DNA of 64,000 bases from assembly GCA_014655195.1 (NCBI GenBank), contig BNBH01000025.1, forward strand, positions 55,879-119,878, given 5' to 3'. The translations under genes and the position numbers were made by a program. The notes below the pieces were generated by a model. That model was not told where the DNA came from, searched no databases, and was given only the letters and a program-made list of their open reading frames with translations. How positions within the stretch are numbered: the stretch's first letter is position 1; each line of letters opens with the position of its first letter. Of this stretch, positions 15,252 to 23,790 are shown piece by piece. The DNA comes from Streptomyces cellulosae. Lineage in GTDB: Bacteria; Actinomycetota; Actinomycetes; Streptomycetales; Streptomycetaceae.

Positions 15252-16829
15252 TCAGGCGCGCAGCCAGACCGCGGTGTCGCCGGGCAGCCGCCCGGCGGGG
15301 TCGAGGGGGCCGCTGGCCAGGAGCGGCGCGGAGTGGGCGGGGAGGCCGACGGGGGTGTCCGAGAGGTTGACCACGCACAGGGCGTCGGCGCGGGCGAAGG
15401 CGAGGACGCCGTCGGGTGCGGGCAGCCAGGTCAGCGGGCCGTCGCCGAACTCCGGGCGCAGCCGGATCGCCTCGCGGTAGAGGCGGAGCATGGAGCCGGG
15501 GTCCTCGGCCTGCCGGTCGGCGGCGTAGGCGGCCCAGCCGTCGGGCTGCGGCAGCCAGGGCTCGCCGCCGAAGCCGGCATGCGGCTCGCCGGCCGCCCAG
15601 GGCAGCGGCACCCTGCATCCGTCGCGGCCGGGGTCGGTGCCGCCGGAGCGGGCGTGCATGGGGTCCTCGATGCGGTCCAGCGGGATGTCCGCCTCTGGCA
15701 GGCCGAGTTCCTCGCCCTGGTACACGTAGACCGCGCCGGGCAGCGCGAAGGAGAGGAGTGCGGCGGCGCGGGCTCTGCGGGTGCCGAGTTCCAGGTCGGT
15801 GGGGGTGCCGAAGGCCTTGGTGGCGAAGTCGAAGCCGGTGTCGGCGCGGCCGTAGCGGGTGACGGTGCGGGTGACGTCGTGGTTGCACAGCACCCAGGTG
15901 GCGGGGGCTCCGACGGGGGCGTGCTCGGCGAGGGTGTCGTCGATCGACGTCCGCAGCCGCCGCGCGTCCCAGGGGCAGGTCATGAAGGAGAAGTTGAACG
16001 CGGTGTGCAGTTCGTCGGGGCGCAGGTAGCGGGCGAAGCGTTCGGTGTCGGGGAGCCAGACCTCGCCGACGAAGACGGCCCCGTACTCGTCGGCGACGGC
16101 CCGCCAGGCGCGGTACACGTCGTGGAGTTCGTCGCGGTCGACGTAGGGGTGGGGGTCGTGTCCCTCGGTGAAGTCGGGCAGTGCGGGGTCCTTGGCGAGC
16201 AGGGCGGCGGAGTCGATGCGGACGCCTGCGACGCCCCGCTCGAACCAGAAGCGCAGGATGTCCTCGTGCTCCTGGCGGACGGCGGGGTGGGCCCAGTTGA
16301 GGTCGGGCTGCTCGGGGGCGAACAGGTGCAGGTACCAGTCGCCGTCGGGCAGCCGGGTCCAGGCGGGGCCGCCGAATTCGGACTGCCAGTCGTTGGGCGG
16401 GAGTTCGCCGTGCTCGCCGCGTCCCGGGCGGATGTGGAACAGCTCCCGTTCGGGGCCGCCCGCGAGGGCCGCGCGGAACCAGGGGTGCTGGTCGGAGACG
16501 TGGTTGGGCACGATGTCGACGATGGTGCGGATGCCCAGTTCCCGTGCCTCGGCGATGAGTTTCTCCGCCTCGGCGAGGGTGCCGAAGGCGGGGTCGACGG
16601 CGCGGTAGTCGGCGACGTCGTAGCCGCCGTCCTTCATCGGGGACCGGTACCAGGGGTTGAACCACAGTGCGTCGACGCCCAGTTCGGCGAGGTACGGCAG
16701 GCGGGTGCGGACGCCGGCCAGGTCGCCGGTGCCGTCGCCGTCGCCGTCGGCGAAGCTGCGGACGTACACCTGGTAGATGACGGCGGAGCGCCACCATCCG
16801 TCGTCGGTGGCAGGGGTGGGCTGTCCCAC
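15252..16829 (-). CDS. GH13 alpha-glucosidase
   Basis: 525 residues, cytoplasmic (no signal). GH13 catalytic residues are visible: nucleophile Asp in GVRIDSAAL, acid/base Glu in FVGEVWL and transition-state Asp in CNHDVTR, plus DIVPNHVSDQHPWF (region I) and the GDGTGDLAGVRTRLPYLAEL start typical of oligo-1,6/alpha-glucosidases. It hydrolyses imported alpha-gluco-oligosaccharides to glucose. GTG start at 16829. It is the last enzyme of the ABC operon, 37 nt after the permease gene. Confidence 0.9.
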   Translation of the reverse strand: MGQPTPATDDGWWRSAVIYQVYVRSFADGDGDGTGDLAGVRTRLPYLAELGVDALWFNPWYRSPMKDGGYDVADYRAVDPAFGTLAEAEKLIAEARELGIRTIVDIVPNHVSDQHPWFRAALAGGPERELFHIRPGRGEHGELPPNDWQSEFGGPAWTRLPDGDWYLHLFAPEQPDLNWAHPAVRQEHEDILRFWFERGVAGVRIDSAALLAKDPALPDFTEGHDPHPYVDRDELHDVYRAWRAVADEYGAVFVGEVWLPDTERFARYLRPDELHTAFNFSFMTCPWDARRLRTSIDDTLAEHAPVGAPATWVLCNHDVTRTVTRYGRADTGFDFATKAFGTPTDLELGTRRARAAALLSFALPGAVYVYQGEELGLPEADIPLDRIEDPMHARSGGTDPGRDGCRVPLPWAAGEPHAGFGGEPWLPQPDGWAAYAADRQAEDPGSMLRLYREAIRLRPEFGDGPLTWLPAPDGVLAFARADALCVVNLSDTPVGLPAHSAPLLASGPLDPAGRLPGDTAVWLRA

Positions 16830-16866
16830 GTGGGTGCCTTTCTCTTCTGTGGACGGGGGTGCGGTG

Positions 16867-17733
16867 TCAGCCCTTGGTGCTGCCCGCGCTGATCCCGGCG
16901 ATGATGTGCCGCTGGAAGACGAGGAACAGCGCGACCATGGGGATGCTGGCGATCACCATCGCGGCGATCAGCACGGTCAGCTGGATGTTCTGCGACAGCT
17001 GCACGAGGGCCACGCTGACGGGCTGCTTGTCGGTGTCGGAGAAGACCATCAGCGGCCACAGGAAGTCCTGCCAGACGGCGACCAGCGCGAAGATCGACAC
17101 CACACCGAGCACCGGGCGGGACATGGGCAGCACGATGGACCACAGGGTGCGCAGCTTTCCCGCGCCGTCGATCTCGGCGGCCTCCAGGACGTCCCTGGGC
17201 AGCTGGTCGAAGAACCGCTTGAGCAGGTACAGGTTGAAGGCGTTGGCGACGGCCGGCAGCCAGATGGCGAGCGGGTCGTTGAGCAGCCCGAGGTCCGCGA
17301 CGGTGAGGTACTTCGGGACGACGAGGGCCTGGGCGGGCACCATCAGCGTGGCGAGGATGCCGCCGAGGACCAGGGCGCCGAAGGCCGGACGCAGCTTGGA
17401 CAGGGCGTAGGCGGCGGCCGTGCAGAACACGAGCTGGAAGATCCAGGCGCCGGCCGCCTGCACCACCGTGTTCCACAGGTGCGTGGGCAGCCGCATCAGC
17501 TCCCAGGCGTCCGCGTACCCGGCGGTGCTCCAGCTCTCGGGGACGAGGGTGGGCGGGGTGCGCGCCACCTCGTCGGGCGACTTCATCGCGCCGGTGGCCA
17601 TCCAGTACACCGGGAACAGGAACGCCAGCGTGAACAGCGCGACGACGCCGGTGAAGACGGTCCAGTAGACGGCCTTGCCACGGGGGCGGGCCAGGACGGC
17701 CGGGGAGACGAGGGTGCGGACGCCGGCGCTCAT
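16867..17733 (-). CDS. Carbohydrate ABC transporter permease (MalG/MsmG type)
   Basis: 288 residues, six membrane helices. The EAA-loop sequence is EAAEIDGAGKLRTLWSIVLP (about residues 188-207), typical of CUT1 sugar permeases. The C-terminus is HIIAGISAGSTKG. The ATG at 17733 overlaps the upstream permease stop (ATGA), giving coupled synthesis of the permease pair. The ATPase (usually shared MsiK in streptomycetes) is not encoded here. Confidence 0.92.
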   Translation of the reverse strand: MSAGVRTLVSPAVLARPRGKAVYWTVFTGVVALFTLAFLFPVYWMATGAMKSPDEVARTPPTLVPESWSTAGYADAWELMRLPTHLWNTVVQAAGAWIFQLVFCTAAAYALSKLRPAFGALVLGGILATLMVPAQALVVPKYLTVADLGLLNDPLAIWLPAVANAFNLYLLKRFFDQLPRDVLEAAEIDGAGKLRTLWSIVLPMSRPVLGVVSIFALVAVWQDFLWPLMVFSDTDKQPVSVALVQLSQNIQLTVLIAAMVIASIPMVALFLVFQRHIIAGISAGSTKG

Positions 17734-18677
17734 ACGGCCTCCTCGGAGCGGGTGAGGCGGAGGTAGACGGCGGAGAACGCGCCCAGCAGGGCGAGCAGCA
17801 TGACGCTCAGCGCGCAGGCGCCGCCGAAGTCGTTGTAGAGGAAGGCGTACTTGTAGATGAGGTAGAGGACGGTGACGGTGGCGTTCTCCGGACCGCCCCC
17901 GGTGATCACGAACGGTTCGGTGAAGACCTGCATGGTGGCGATGATCTGCAGCAGCATCAGCATGAGGATCACGAACCGGGTCTGCGGGACGGTGACGTGC
18001 CGGACGCGCTGGAGCAGGTTGGCGCCGTCGAGTTCGGCGGCCTCGTACAGCTCTCCGGGGATGGACTGGAGCGCGGCGAGGTAGATGAGCACGGTGCCGC
18101 CCATGTTGGCCCAGGTGGCGACGATCACCAGGGACACCAGGGCCGTGTCGGCGCCGTTGGACCAGTTGGAGGTCGGCAGGTGGAGGAGGCGCAGCGCCTC
18201 GTTGGCGAGGCCGGCGCCCGGGTCGTAGAACCACTTCCACAGCAGGGCGCTCACCACGGGCGGGATCATCACCGGCAGGTAGACGACGACCCGGAAGAAC
18301 GCCTTGGCGTGGCGGAGTTCGTTGAGGACGAGGGCCAGCACGAAGGGGATCGCGAAGCCGATCAGCAGGGCGAGCAGGGTGAAGGTGAGCGTGTTGCGCC
18401 AGGCTGCGGCGAACTCGGGGTCCTGCCAGACGCGGGTGAAGTTGGCGGTGCCGACCCATTCGGGGTCCGAGCCGGGCGTGTACTTCTGGAAGGCGATCAC
18501 GACGGCGCGGATCGCTGGGTACCAGGAGAACAGCGCGAAGCAGATCAGCCCGCCCAGGAGGAAGCCGTACGCGCGCAGGTGGTCGGTGAGGCGGCGCCGC
18601 CTCCGGTCCCCCGCCGGGGACGGCGCCTTCACCGGACGGACCCGCACGGCGGGCGGCCGTTCGACCGTCTTCGTCAC
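17730..18677 (-). CDS. Carbohydrate ABC transporter permease (MalF/MsmF type)
   Basis: 315 residues, six membrane helices with a long hydrophilic N-terminus. EAA loop ELYEAAELDGANLLQRVRHV (about residues 229-248), and FTEPFVITGGGPENAT near residues 275-290 is diagnostic of CUT1 permease 1. GTG start at 18677, 2 nt after the SBP stop, so tightly coupled. Confidence 0.92.
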   Translation of the reverse strand: MTKTVERPPAVRVRPVKAPSPAGDRRRRRLTDHLRAYGFLLGGLICFALFSWYPAIRAVVIAFQKYTPGSDPEWVGTANFTRVWQDPEFAAAWRNTLTFTLLALLIGFAIPFVLALVLNELRHAKAFFRVVVYLPVMIPPVVSALLWKWFYDPGAGLANEALRLLHLPTSNWSNGADTALVSLVIVATWANMGGTVLIYLAALQSIPGELYEAAELDGANLLQRVRHVTVPQTRFVILMLMLLQIIATMQVFTEPFVITGGGPENATVTVLYLIYKYAFLYNDFGGACALSVMLLALLGAFSAVYLRLTRSEEAV

Positions 18678-18679
18678 CG

Positions 18680-20023
18680 TCAGCTCCGGGCCAGGATGCC
18701 GTCGATCTTGCCGGAGGCGTCCTTCAGCAGCTGGTCGATGTCGGCGTCCTCCTTGGTGAGGACGGCGGAGACGACGCCGTCGAGGACGGAGTAGAGCTGT
18801 TGGGCGTGCGGCGGCTCGATCTTCATCTCGAGCTTCTGGTTGCCGTCGAGGAAGGCCTGGTAGTTCTCCACCGGCACGTTGGCGTTGGCCTGCTTGACCT
18901 GCTGGTCCTTGGCGTCGGCGGCGCCGGTGAACAGGCGCAGTTCGGGCAGGCCGACGGGGGCGTCGTTCTGCTTGGCGCGGGCGTAGTCGCCGAGGAAGCC
19001 GTCACCGGGGGTGAGGAACATGTGGTCGAGCCACTTGAGGCCGGCGCGGATCTGCTCGGGGGTGGCCTTCTTGCTGAACATGTAGCCGTCGCCGCCGACG
19101 AGGGTGGCCTTGCCGCCCGGCATGGGGGCGATGGCGATGTTCTTGTACTCGGCGCCCTTCTCCTTCACCAGGATCGGGATGTTGTCGGGGGCGGCGAGGT
19201 ACATGCCGAGCTTGCCGGAGCCCATCATCTGCTGGGCGTCGTTGATGACGAGCAGCTGTTTGCTGCCCATCGACTCGTCCTTCCACCGCATGTCGTGGAG
19301 GGTCTGGAGGACGGCGCGGCCTTCGGGGGTGTCGATCGTGGCCTTCTCGCCGTCGGCGCTCACCACGTCGCCGCCCTGGGAGTACAGCTCGGCGGTGAAG
19401 TGCCAGCCGCCCTGGTTCTGCGCGCTGTAGTCGGCGTACCCGACGACGCCGTCGCCGAGCGCGGCGATCTTCTTCGCGGCGGTGCGGACCTCGTCCCAGG
19501 TGGCGGGCGGGGTGTCGGGGTCGAGTCCGGCCTTCTCGAACAGCTCCCGGTTGTAGATCAGGCCCATGGAGTAGCCGGTGCGGGGGATGCCGTAGGTCTT
19601 GCCGTCGACGGTGTAGATGTCGCGGAGCTGCTGCTGGATGGTGCTGTAGCTCTTGAGTTCCTTCACGTAGGGAGTCAGGTCGGCGGCCTGGTTGATGTCG
19701 ACGACGTGCTTGGCGTCGGTGAAGTACGTGTAGAAGACGTCCTCCATCTGGCCGCCGGCGAGCTTGGCGTCGAACGTCTTGGGGTCCTGGCAGGGGAACG
19801 CGTCGTGCGGGACGACGTCGATGTCCGGGTTCTTCTTCTCGAAGGCGGCGATCTCCTCCTCGAAGAACTGGCGGTCGACCTTGGCGCTCTTGGGCGGCAT
19901 GCAGTTGACGGTGATGCGCGTCTTGCCGTCGGCGGCGTCGTCGCCGTCCGAGCCGCAGGCCGTCAGCGCGAGGGCGCCGACGCCGAGCGCGACGAGGGTA
20001 CGGCGGATCCCGGTGCTTCTCAT
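18680..20023 (-). CDS. Extracellular sugar-binding lipoprotein of ABC transporter
   Basis: 447 residues. Signal peptide with lipobox LTAC (about residues 20-23) and a family 1 (MalE-like) two-lobed fold: EEIAAFEKKNPDIDVV, GIPRTGYSMGLIYNRELFEKAG, and MMGSGKLGMYLAAPDNIP. It delivers an oligosaccharide to the two downstream permeases; with the flanking alpha-glucosidase and GH87-like enzyme, an alpha-gluco-oligosaccharide is likely. ATG at 20023; the 136 bp upstream contain an AT-rich promoter and a CGCAAGAT element shared with the lacI promoter. Confidence 0.9.
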   Translation of the reverse strand: MRSTGIRRTLVALGVGALALTACGSDGDDAADGKTRITVNCMPPKSAKVDRQFFEEEIAAFEKKNPDIDVVPHDAFPCQDPKTFDAKLAGGQMEDVFYTYFTDAKHVVDINQAADLTPYVKELKSYSTIQQQLRDIYTVDGKTYGIPRTGYSMGLIYNRELFEKAGLDPDTPPATWDEVRTAAKKIAALGDGVVGYADYSAQNQGGWHFTAELYSQGGDVVSADGEKATIDTPEGRAVLQTLHDMRWKDESMGSKQLLVINDAQQMMGSGKLGMYLAAPDNIPILVKEKGAEYKNIAIAPMPGGKATLVGGDGYMFSKKATPEQIRAGLKWLDHMFLTPGDGFLGDYARAKQNDAPVGLPELRLFTGAADAKDQQVKQANANVPVENYQAFLDGNQKLEMKIEPPHAQQLYSVLDGVVSAVLTKEDADIDQLLKDASGKIDGILARS

Positions 20024-20111
20024 CGGTGGACCCCTTACGGGACAGGAGCGAGTGAACCCCTCGGAACAGGAGCGGTGGGCGGGGCACACTCAAGCACCGA
20101 CGACAACGGTC

Positions 20112-20137
20112 CGCAAGATGTCGCGCAGAATTTGAAA
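20112..20137. promoter_or_regulatory. Candidate LacI operator/promoter of the alpha-glucan ABC operon
   Basis: CGCAAGAT at 20112-20119 followed by CGCGCAG and TTTG repeats the elements of the lacI upstream region (21172-21210). The adjacent AATTATT stretch (20136-20142) is the only AT-rich part of the intergenic region and could be the -10. Binding by the LacI protein at 20160 is inferred. Confidence 0.45.
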
Positions 20138-20159
20138 TTATTCGACAGTTGACGGGCGG

Positions 20160-21158
20160 TCAGCCGCGCGGCACCTGCCCGGTGGAGCCGCGCACCACCA
20201 ACTCCGGCTCGAACAGCAGCTCTTCGGGGGCCACCGTGCTGCCGCTGATCTGCGCGTTGAGCAGTTCCACCACGGCTTTGCCCATGGCCTCGATGGGCTG
20301 GCGCACCGTGGTGAGCGGGGGTTCGGTGCAGTTCATCAGCGCGGAGTCGTCGTAGCCGACGACGGAGATCTGGCCGGGGACGTCGAGTCCTTTGCGGCGG
20401 GCGGCGCGTACGACGCCGAGGGCGAGGGGGTCGCTGGCGCAGATGAAGCCGGTGACGCCCCGCTCGATGAGCCGGGTGGCGGCGGCGTGGCCGCCCTCGA
20501 TGGAGAACATGGCGCGGGCGACGTGCTCCTCGGGCACCTCGCCGGCCACGGCCCGCGCGGCCGCCAGCTTGCGCGCCGACGGCACGTGGTCGCCGGGGCC
20601 GAGCACCAGGCCGATGCGCTCGTGCCCGAGGGAGGCGAGGTGGCGCCAGGCCTGCTCGACGGCCACGGCGTCGTCGCACGACACGGCGGGGAAACCCAGG
20701 TGCTCGATGGCCGCGTTGACGAGGACGACGGGGATGTTGCGCTCGGCGAGCTGCCGGTAGTGGTCGTGCGGCGCGTCGGCCTGGGCGTAGAGACCTCCCG
20801 CGAACACCACGCCGGACACCTGCTGTTGCAGCAGCAGGGTGACGTAGTCCGCCTCGGAGACCCCGCCGCGGGTCTGGGTGCACAGCACGGGGGTGAGCCC
20901 GAGCTGGGCGAGGGCGCCGCCGATGACCTCGGCGAAGGCGGGGAAGATCGGATTCTGCAGCTCGGGCAGGACCAGGCCGACCAGCCGGGCGCGCTCGCCG
21001 CGCAGTTGGGTGGGCCGCTCGTAGCCGAGCACGTCCAGGGCGGAGAGCACCGCCTGCCGGGTCGCCTCGGAGACTCCCGGCTTGCCGTTGAGCACCCGGC
21101 TGACCGTGGCCTCGCTGACCCCGACCTTCTTCGCCACCACAGCAAGTCGTCGCGTCAT
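20160..21158 (-). CDS. LacI-family transcriptional regulator
   Basis: 332 residues. The N-terminal HTH is TRRLAVVAKKVGVSEATVSR with the hinge VLNGKPGVSEATRQAVLSA. The periplasmic-binding-protein-like effector domain (about 60-332) includes ICASDPLALGVVRAARRKGL and SVVGYDDSALMNCTEPPLTT. It probably represses the downstream sugar operon and itself, released by an imported sugar. The ATG at 21158 is chosen because it gives the standard LacI start; upstream in-frame codons run through the operator repeats. Confidence 0.93.
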   Translation of the reverse strand: MTRRLAVVAKKVGVSEATVSRVLNGKPGVSEATRQAVLSALDVLGYERPTQLRGERARLVGLVLPELQNPIFPAFAEVIGGALAQLGLTPVLCTQTRGGVSEADYVTLLLQQQVSGVVFAGGLYAQADAPHDHYRQLAERNIPVVLVNAAIEHLGFPAVSCDDAVAVEQAWRHLASLGHERIGLVLGPGDHVPSARKLAAARAVAGEVPEEHVARAMFSIEGGHAAATRLIERGVTGFICASDPLALGVVRAARRKGLDVPGQISVVGYDDSALMNCTEPPLTTVRQPIEAMGKAVVELLNAQISGSTVAPEELLFEPELVVRGSTGQVPRG

Positions 21159-21171
21159 GGCCGCAAGCGTA

Positions 21172-21210
21172 GCGCAAGATACGCAAGAGATTTGCATAAT
21201 CGCGCAAGAT
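21172..21210. promoter_or_regulatory. LacI autoregulatory operator region
   Basis: Repeated GCGCAAGAT (21172-21180), ACGCAAGAG (21181-21189) and CGCGCAAGAT (21201-21210). Within it, TTGC-N8-GCAA at 21192-21207 is a LacI-type inverted repeat. It lies directly upstream of the lacI start codon, in the 58 bp after the GntR gene. A related element is present before the SBP gene. Confidence 0.6.
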
Positions 21211-21216
21211 GCCGGG

Positions 21217-21888
21217 TCATGGCGCTGCCCAGAGTCCCCTCACATGCCCGAGATGACGGCTCATCACCTCCCCTACGGCCTCGGTGTCGCGGGCGAGCAG
21301 CGCGTCGAGCAGTTCCAGGTGCTCCTCGGCGGACGCGCGCAGCCGCCCCTGTTCGGCCAGCGCGGTCAGCCCGTACAGCCGGGAGCGGCTGCGCAGGTCG
21401 CGGACCACCTCGACGAGATGAGCGTTCCCGGCGAGGGCCAGCAGTCCGAGGTGGAAGCGCTGGTCGGCGTCGATGTACGCGATGAGGTCACCGGCCGCGG
21501 CGGCGGCGACGATCTCGTCAGCGACGGGCCGCAGCGCGGCGAGTGCGGTGGGGTCTGCTGTGGCCGCCAGCGCCGCCGTGGTGGGGATCTCGATGAGGGC
21601 GCGTACGTGCGTGAACTCGTCGAGCCGGCGCTCGGACACGGCGGTCACCCGGTACCCCTTGTTGGGCACGGCGTCGACCAGCCCCTCCTTGGCGAGGTCG
21701 AGCAGCGCCTCGCGGACGGGGGTGGCGGAGACACCGAAGCGGGCCGCGAGCGCGGGCGCCGAGTACACCTCGCCGGGCCGCAGTTCACCGGCGATCAGCG
21801 CGGCCCGCAGGGCGTCCGCGACCCGTTCGCGGTAACTGGGGCCGCGTCCGCCGAGGGCGGGCAGGGCGGGGCCGCCGGCGGCGCTCAC
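21217..21888 (-). CDS. GntR-family (FadR/FCD type) regulator of hydroxyproline catabolism
   Basis: 223 residues. The N-terminal winged helix includes RERVADALRAALIAGELRPG and GVSATPVREALLDLAKEGLV. The FCD ligand domain (about 90-215) retains the metal-binding pattern in DADQRFHLGLLA and ..RHLGHVRG. It lies at the end of the hydroxyproline operon; the GTG start overlaps the epimerase stop by 4 bp, so regulator and enzymes are made together. Probably a repressor responding to hydroxyproline or a pathway intermediate. Confidence 0.88.
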   Translation of the reverse strand: MSAAGGPALPALGGRGPSYRERVADALRAALIAGELRPGEVYSAPALAARFGVSATPVREALLDLAKEGLVDAVPNKGYRVTAVSERRLDEFTHVRALIEIPTTAALAATADPTALAALRPVADEIVAAAAAGDLIAYIDADQRFHLGLLALAGNAHLVEVVRDLRSRSRLYGLTALAEQGRLRASAEEHLELLDALLARDTEAVGEVMSRHLGHVRGLWAAP

Positions 21889-22886
21889 AGGGCGAACCCC
21901 GCGGGGAACGGGTCGGTCGGGTCGAGGAGGTACTGGGCGGTGCCGGTGATCCAGGCCCGTCCGGTGAAGCTGGGCAGGACAGCGGGGTGCCCGGCCACCT
22001 CGGTGGTGCCGAGCAGGCGTCCGGTGAAGCTGGTGCCGATGAAGGACTCGTTCACGAACTCGGTGCCGAGCGGGAGTTCACCGCGGGCGTGCAGCTGGGC
22101 CATGCGGGCGCTGGTGCCGGTGCCGCACGGGGAACGGTCGAACCAGCCGGGGTGGATCACCATGGCGTGCCGCGAGTGGCGGGCGGTGGAGCCGGGCGCG
22201 GTGAGCTGGACGTGGTGGCAGCCGTGGATGGACGGGTCCTCCGGATGCACGGGCTCCCCCTCGGCGTTGATCGCCACCATCAAGGACAGTCCGGCGGCGA
22301 GGATGTCGTCCTTGCGGGAGCGGGCGAAGGGCAGCCCGAACTGCTCCAGCGGCAGGATGGCGTAGAAGTTCCCGCCGTACGCCAGGTCGTACGTGACCGT
22401 GCGTCCGTCGGGCAGGGTCGCCTCGCGGTCCAGGGCGACGGAGAAGGACGGCACGTTGCGCAGGGTCACGGCGGTGGCACGGCCGTCCGCGACCGCCACC
22501 TCGGCGACGACCAGCCCGGCGGGGGTGTCCAGGCGGACGGTGGTGACGGGCTCGACGACCTCGACCATGCCCGTCTCCACCAGCACGGTCGCCACGCCGA
22601 TGGTGCCGTGTCCGCACATCGGGAGGTAGCCGGACACCTCGATGTAGACGACGCCCCAGTCGCAGTCGGGCCGGGTGGGCGGCTGGAGGATCGCGCCGCT
22701 CATCGCCGCGTGGCCGCGCGGCTCGTTCATCAGCAACTGCTTGACGTGGTCCCGGTGTTCACGGAACCACAGGCGCCGTTCGTTCATCGTGGCACCCGGG
22801 ATGACGCCGATGCCGCCGGTGATCACCCGGGTGGGCATGCCCTCGGTGTGCGAGTCGACGGCGTGCAGGACGAGTGAGCTGCGCAT
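21885..22886 (-). CDS. Proline racemase family 4-hydroxyproline 2-epimerase
   Basis: 333 residues. Both catalytic cysteines of the proline racemase fold are present: MCGHGTIG (Cys about 90) and the second in SPCGTGTSAR (about residues 252-261), together with SHTEGMPTRV near the N-terminus. The surrounding dehydrogenase and deaminase genes argue for conversion of trans-4-hydroxy-L-proline to cis-4-hydroxy-D-proline rather than proline racemisation. ATG at 22886, 13 nt after the deaminase gene; GTGA overlap with the GntR gene downstream. Confidence 0.9.
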   Translation of the reverse strand: MRSSLVLHAVDSHTEGMPTRVITGGIGVIPGATMNERRLWFREHRDHVKQLLMNEPRGHAAMSGAILQPPTRPDCDWGVVYIEVSGYLPMCGHGTIGVATVLVETGMVEVVEPVTTVRLDTPAGLVVAEVAVADGRATAVTLRNVPSFSVALDREATLPDGRTVTYDLAYGGNFYAILPLEQFGLPFARSRKDDILAAGLSLMVAINAEGEPVHPEDPSIHGCHHVQLTAPGSTARHSRHAMVIHPGWFDRSPCGTGTSARMAQLHARGELPLGTEFVNESFIGTSFTGRLLGTTEVAGHPAVLPSFTGRAWITGTAQYLLDPTDPFPAGFAL

Positions 22887-22899
22887 GTCCCTGCCTCCT

Positions 22900-23790
22900 C
22901 TACGCCAGTCCGGCCGCGACGGCCTTCTCGGTGGCGGCGCGCACGGCCGCCTCCTGCTCGGGGCCCAGCGGGACGCGCGGCGGACGGCAGGGCCCGCCAT
23001 GGCGTCCGACGAGGTCCATGGACAGCTTGATCGCCTGTACGAACTCCACGCGCGAGTCCCAGCGCAGCAGGGGGTGCAGCTGCCGGTACAGCGGCAGCGC
23101 GGTGGTCAAGTCATGGCTTACGGCGGCGCGGTACAGCTCCACGCAGGAGCGGGGCAGGGCGTTGGGGTACCCGGCGATCCATCCCTTCGCCCCGGCGACG
23201 GCGAGCTCCAGGAGTACGTCGTCGGCGCCGGCCAACAGGTCAAGATCAGGCGCGAGTTCGGCGATCCGGTAGGCGCGGCGGACGTCCCCGGAGAACTCCT
23301 TGACGGCGCGGACGTACCCCTCGCCGTGCAGCCGGGCGAGCAGCTCCGGCACCAGGTCGACCTTGGTGTCGACCGGGTTGTTGTAGGCGACGACGGGCAG
23401 TCCGGTGCGGGCGACCTCGGCGTAGTGGGCGACGACGGACCGCTCGCCGGCGCGGTAGGCGTTGGGTGGCAGCAGCATCACCGCCCGGCACCCGGCCTCG
23501 GCGGCCTGCTCCGCCCAGCGGCGCGCCTCGGCGGACCCGTAGGCGGCGACCCCGGGCATCACCCGCTCCCCGCCGACGGCGGCGACGGCCGTCTCGACGA
23601 CCCGGGCGCGCTCCCCGGGGGTGAGCACCTGGTACTCCCCCAGCGACCCGTTCGGCACGACCCCGTCACACCCGTTCGCCACGAGCCAGGAACAGTGCTC
23701 GGCGTACCGGTCGAGGTCGACGGTCAGATCGCCGCGCAGCGGCAGCGCGGTGGCGACGAGGACTCCCCGCCAGGGGCGGTGATCGGTCAT
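22900..23790 (-). CDS. DapA-family lyase, likely 1-pyrroline-4-hydroxy-2-carboxylate deaminase
   Basis: 296 residues, DHDPS/NAL TIM barrel. The Schiff-base Lys lies in RAVKEFSGD and the conserved Tyr in VVAYNNPVD; the GSLGEYQVLTPGERARVV phosphate/carboxylate loop is also present. Within a hydroxyproline operon the usual role is deamination of pyrroline-4-hydroxy-2-carboxylate to alpha-ketoglutarate semialdehyde. The ATG overlaps the upstream oxidoreductase stop (ATGA). A semialdehyde dehydrogenase is not next to it. Confidence 0.88.
   Translation of the reverse strand: MTDHRPWRGVLVATALPLRGDLTVDLDRYAEHCSWLVANGCDGVVPNGSLGEYQVLTPGERARVVETAVAAVGGERVMPGVAAYGSAEARRWAEQAAEAGCRAVMLLPPNAYRAGERSVVAHYAEVARTGLPVVAYNNPVDTKVDLVPELLARLHGEGYVRAVKEFSGDVRRAYRIAELAPDLDLLAGADDVLLELAVAGAKGWIAGYPNALPRSCVELYRAAVSHDLTTALPLYRQLHPLLRWDSRVEFVQAIKLSMDLVGRHGGPCRPPRVPLGPEQEAAVRAATEKAVAAGLA

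Noticed and set aside
13097..15370. 757-codon plus-strand frame antisense to the beta-helix glycosidase
   Set aside because: Val/Gly/Asp-rich shadow composition; the minus-strand protein has a signal peptide and recognisable domains.
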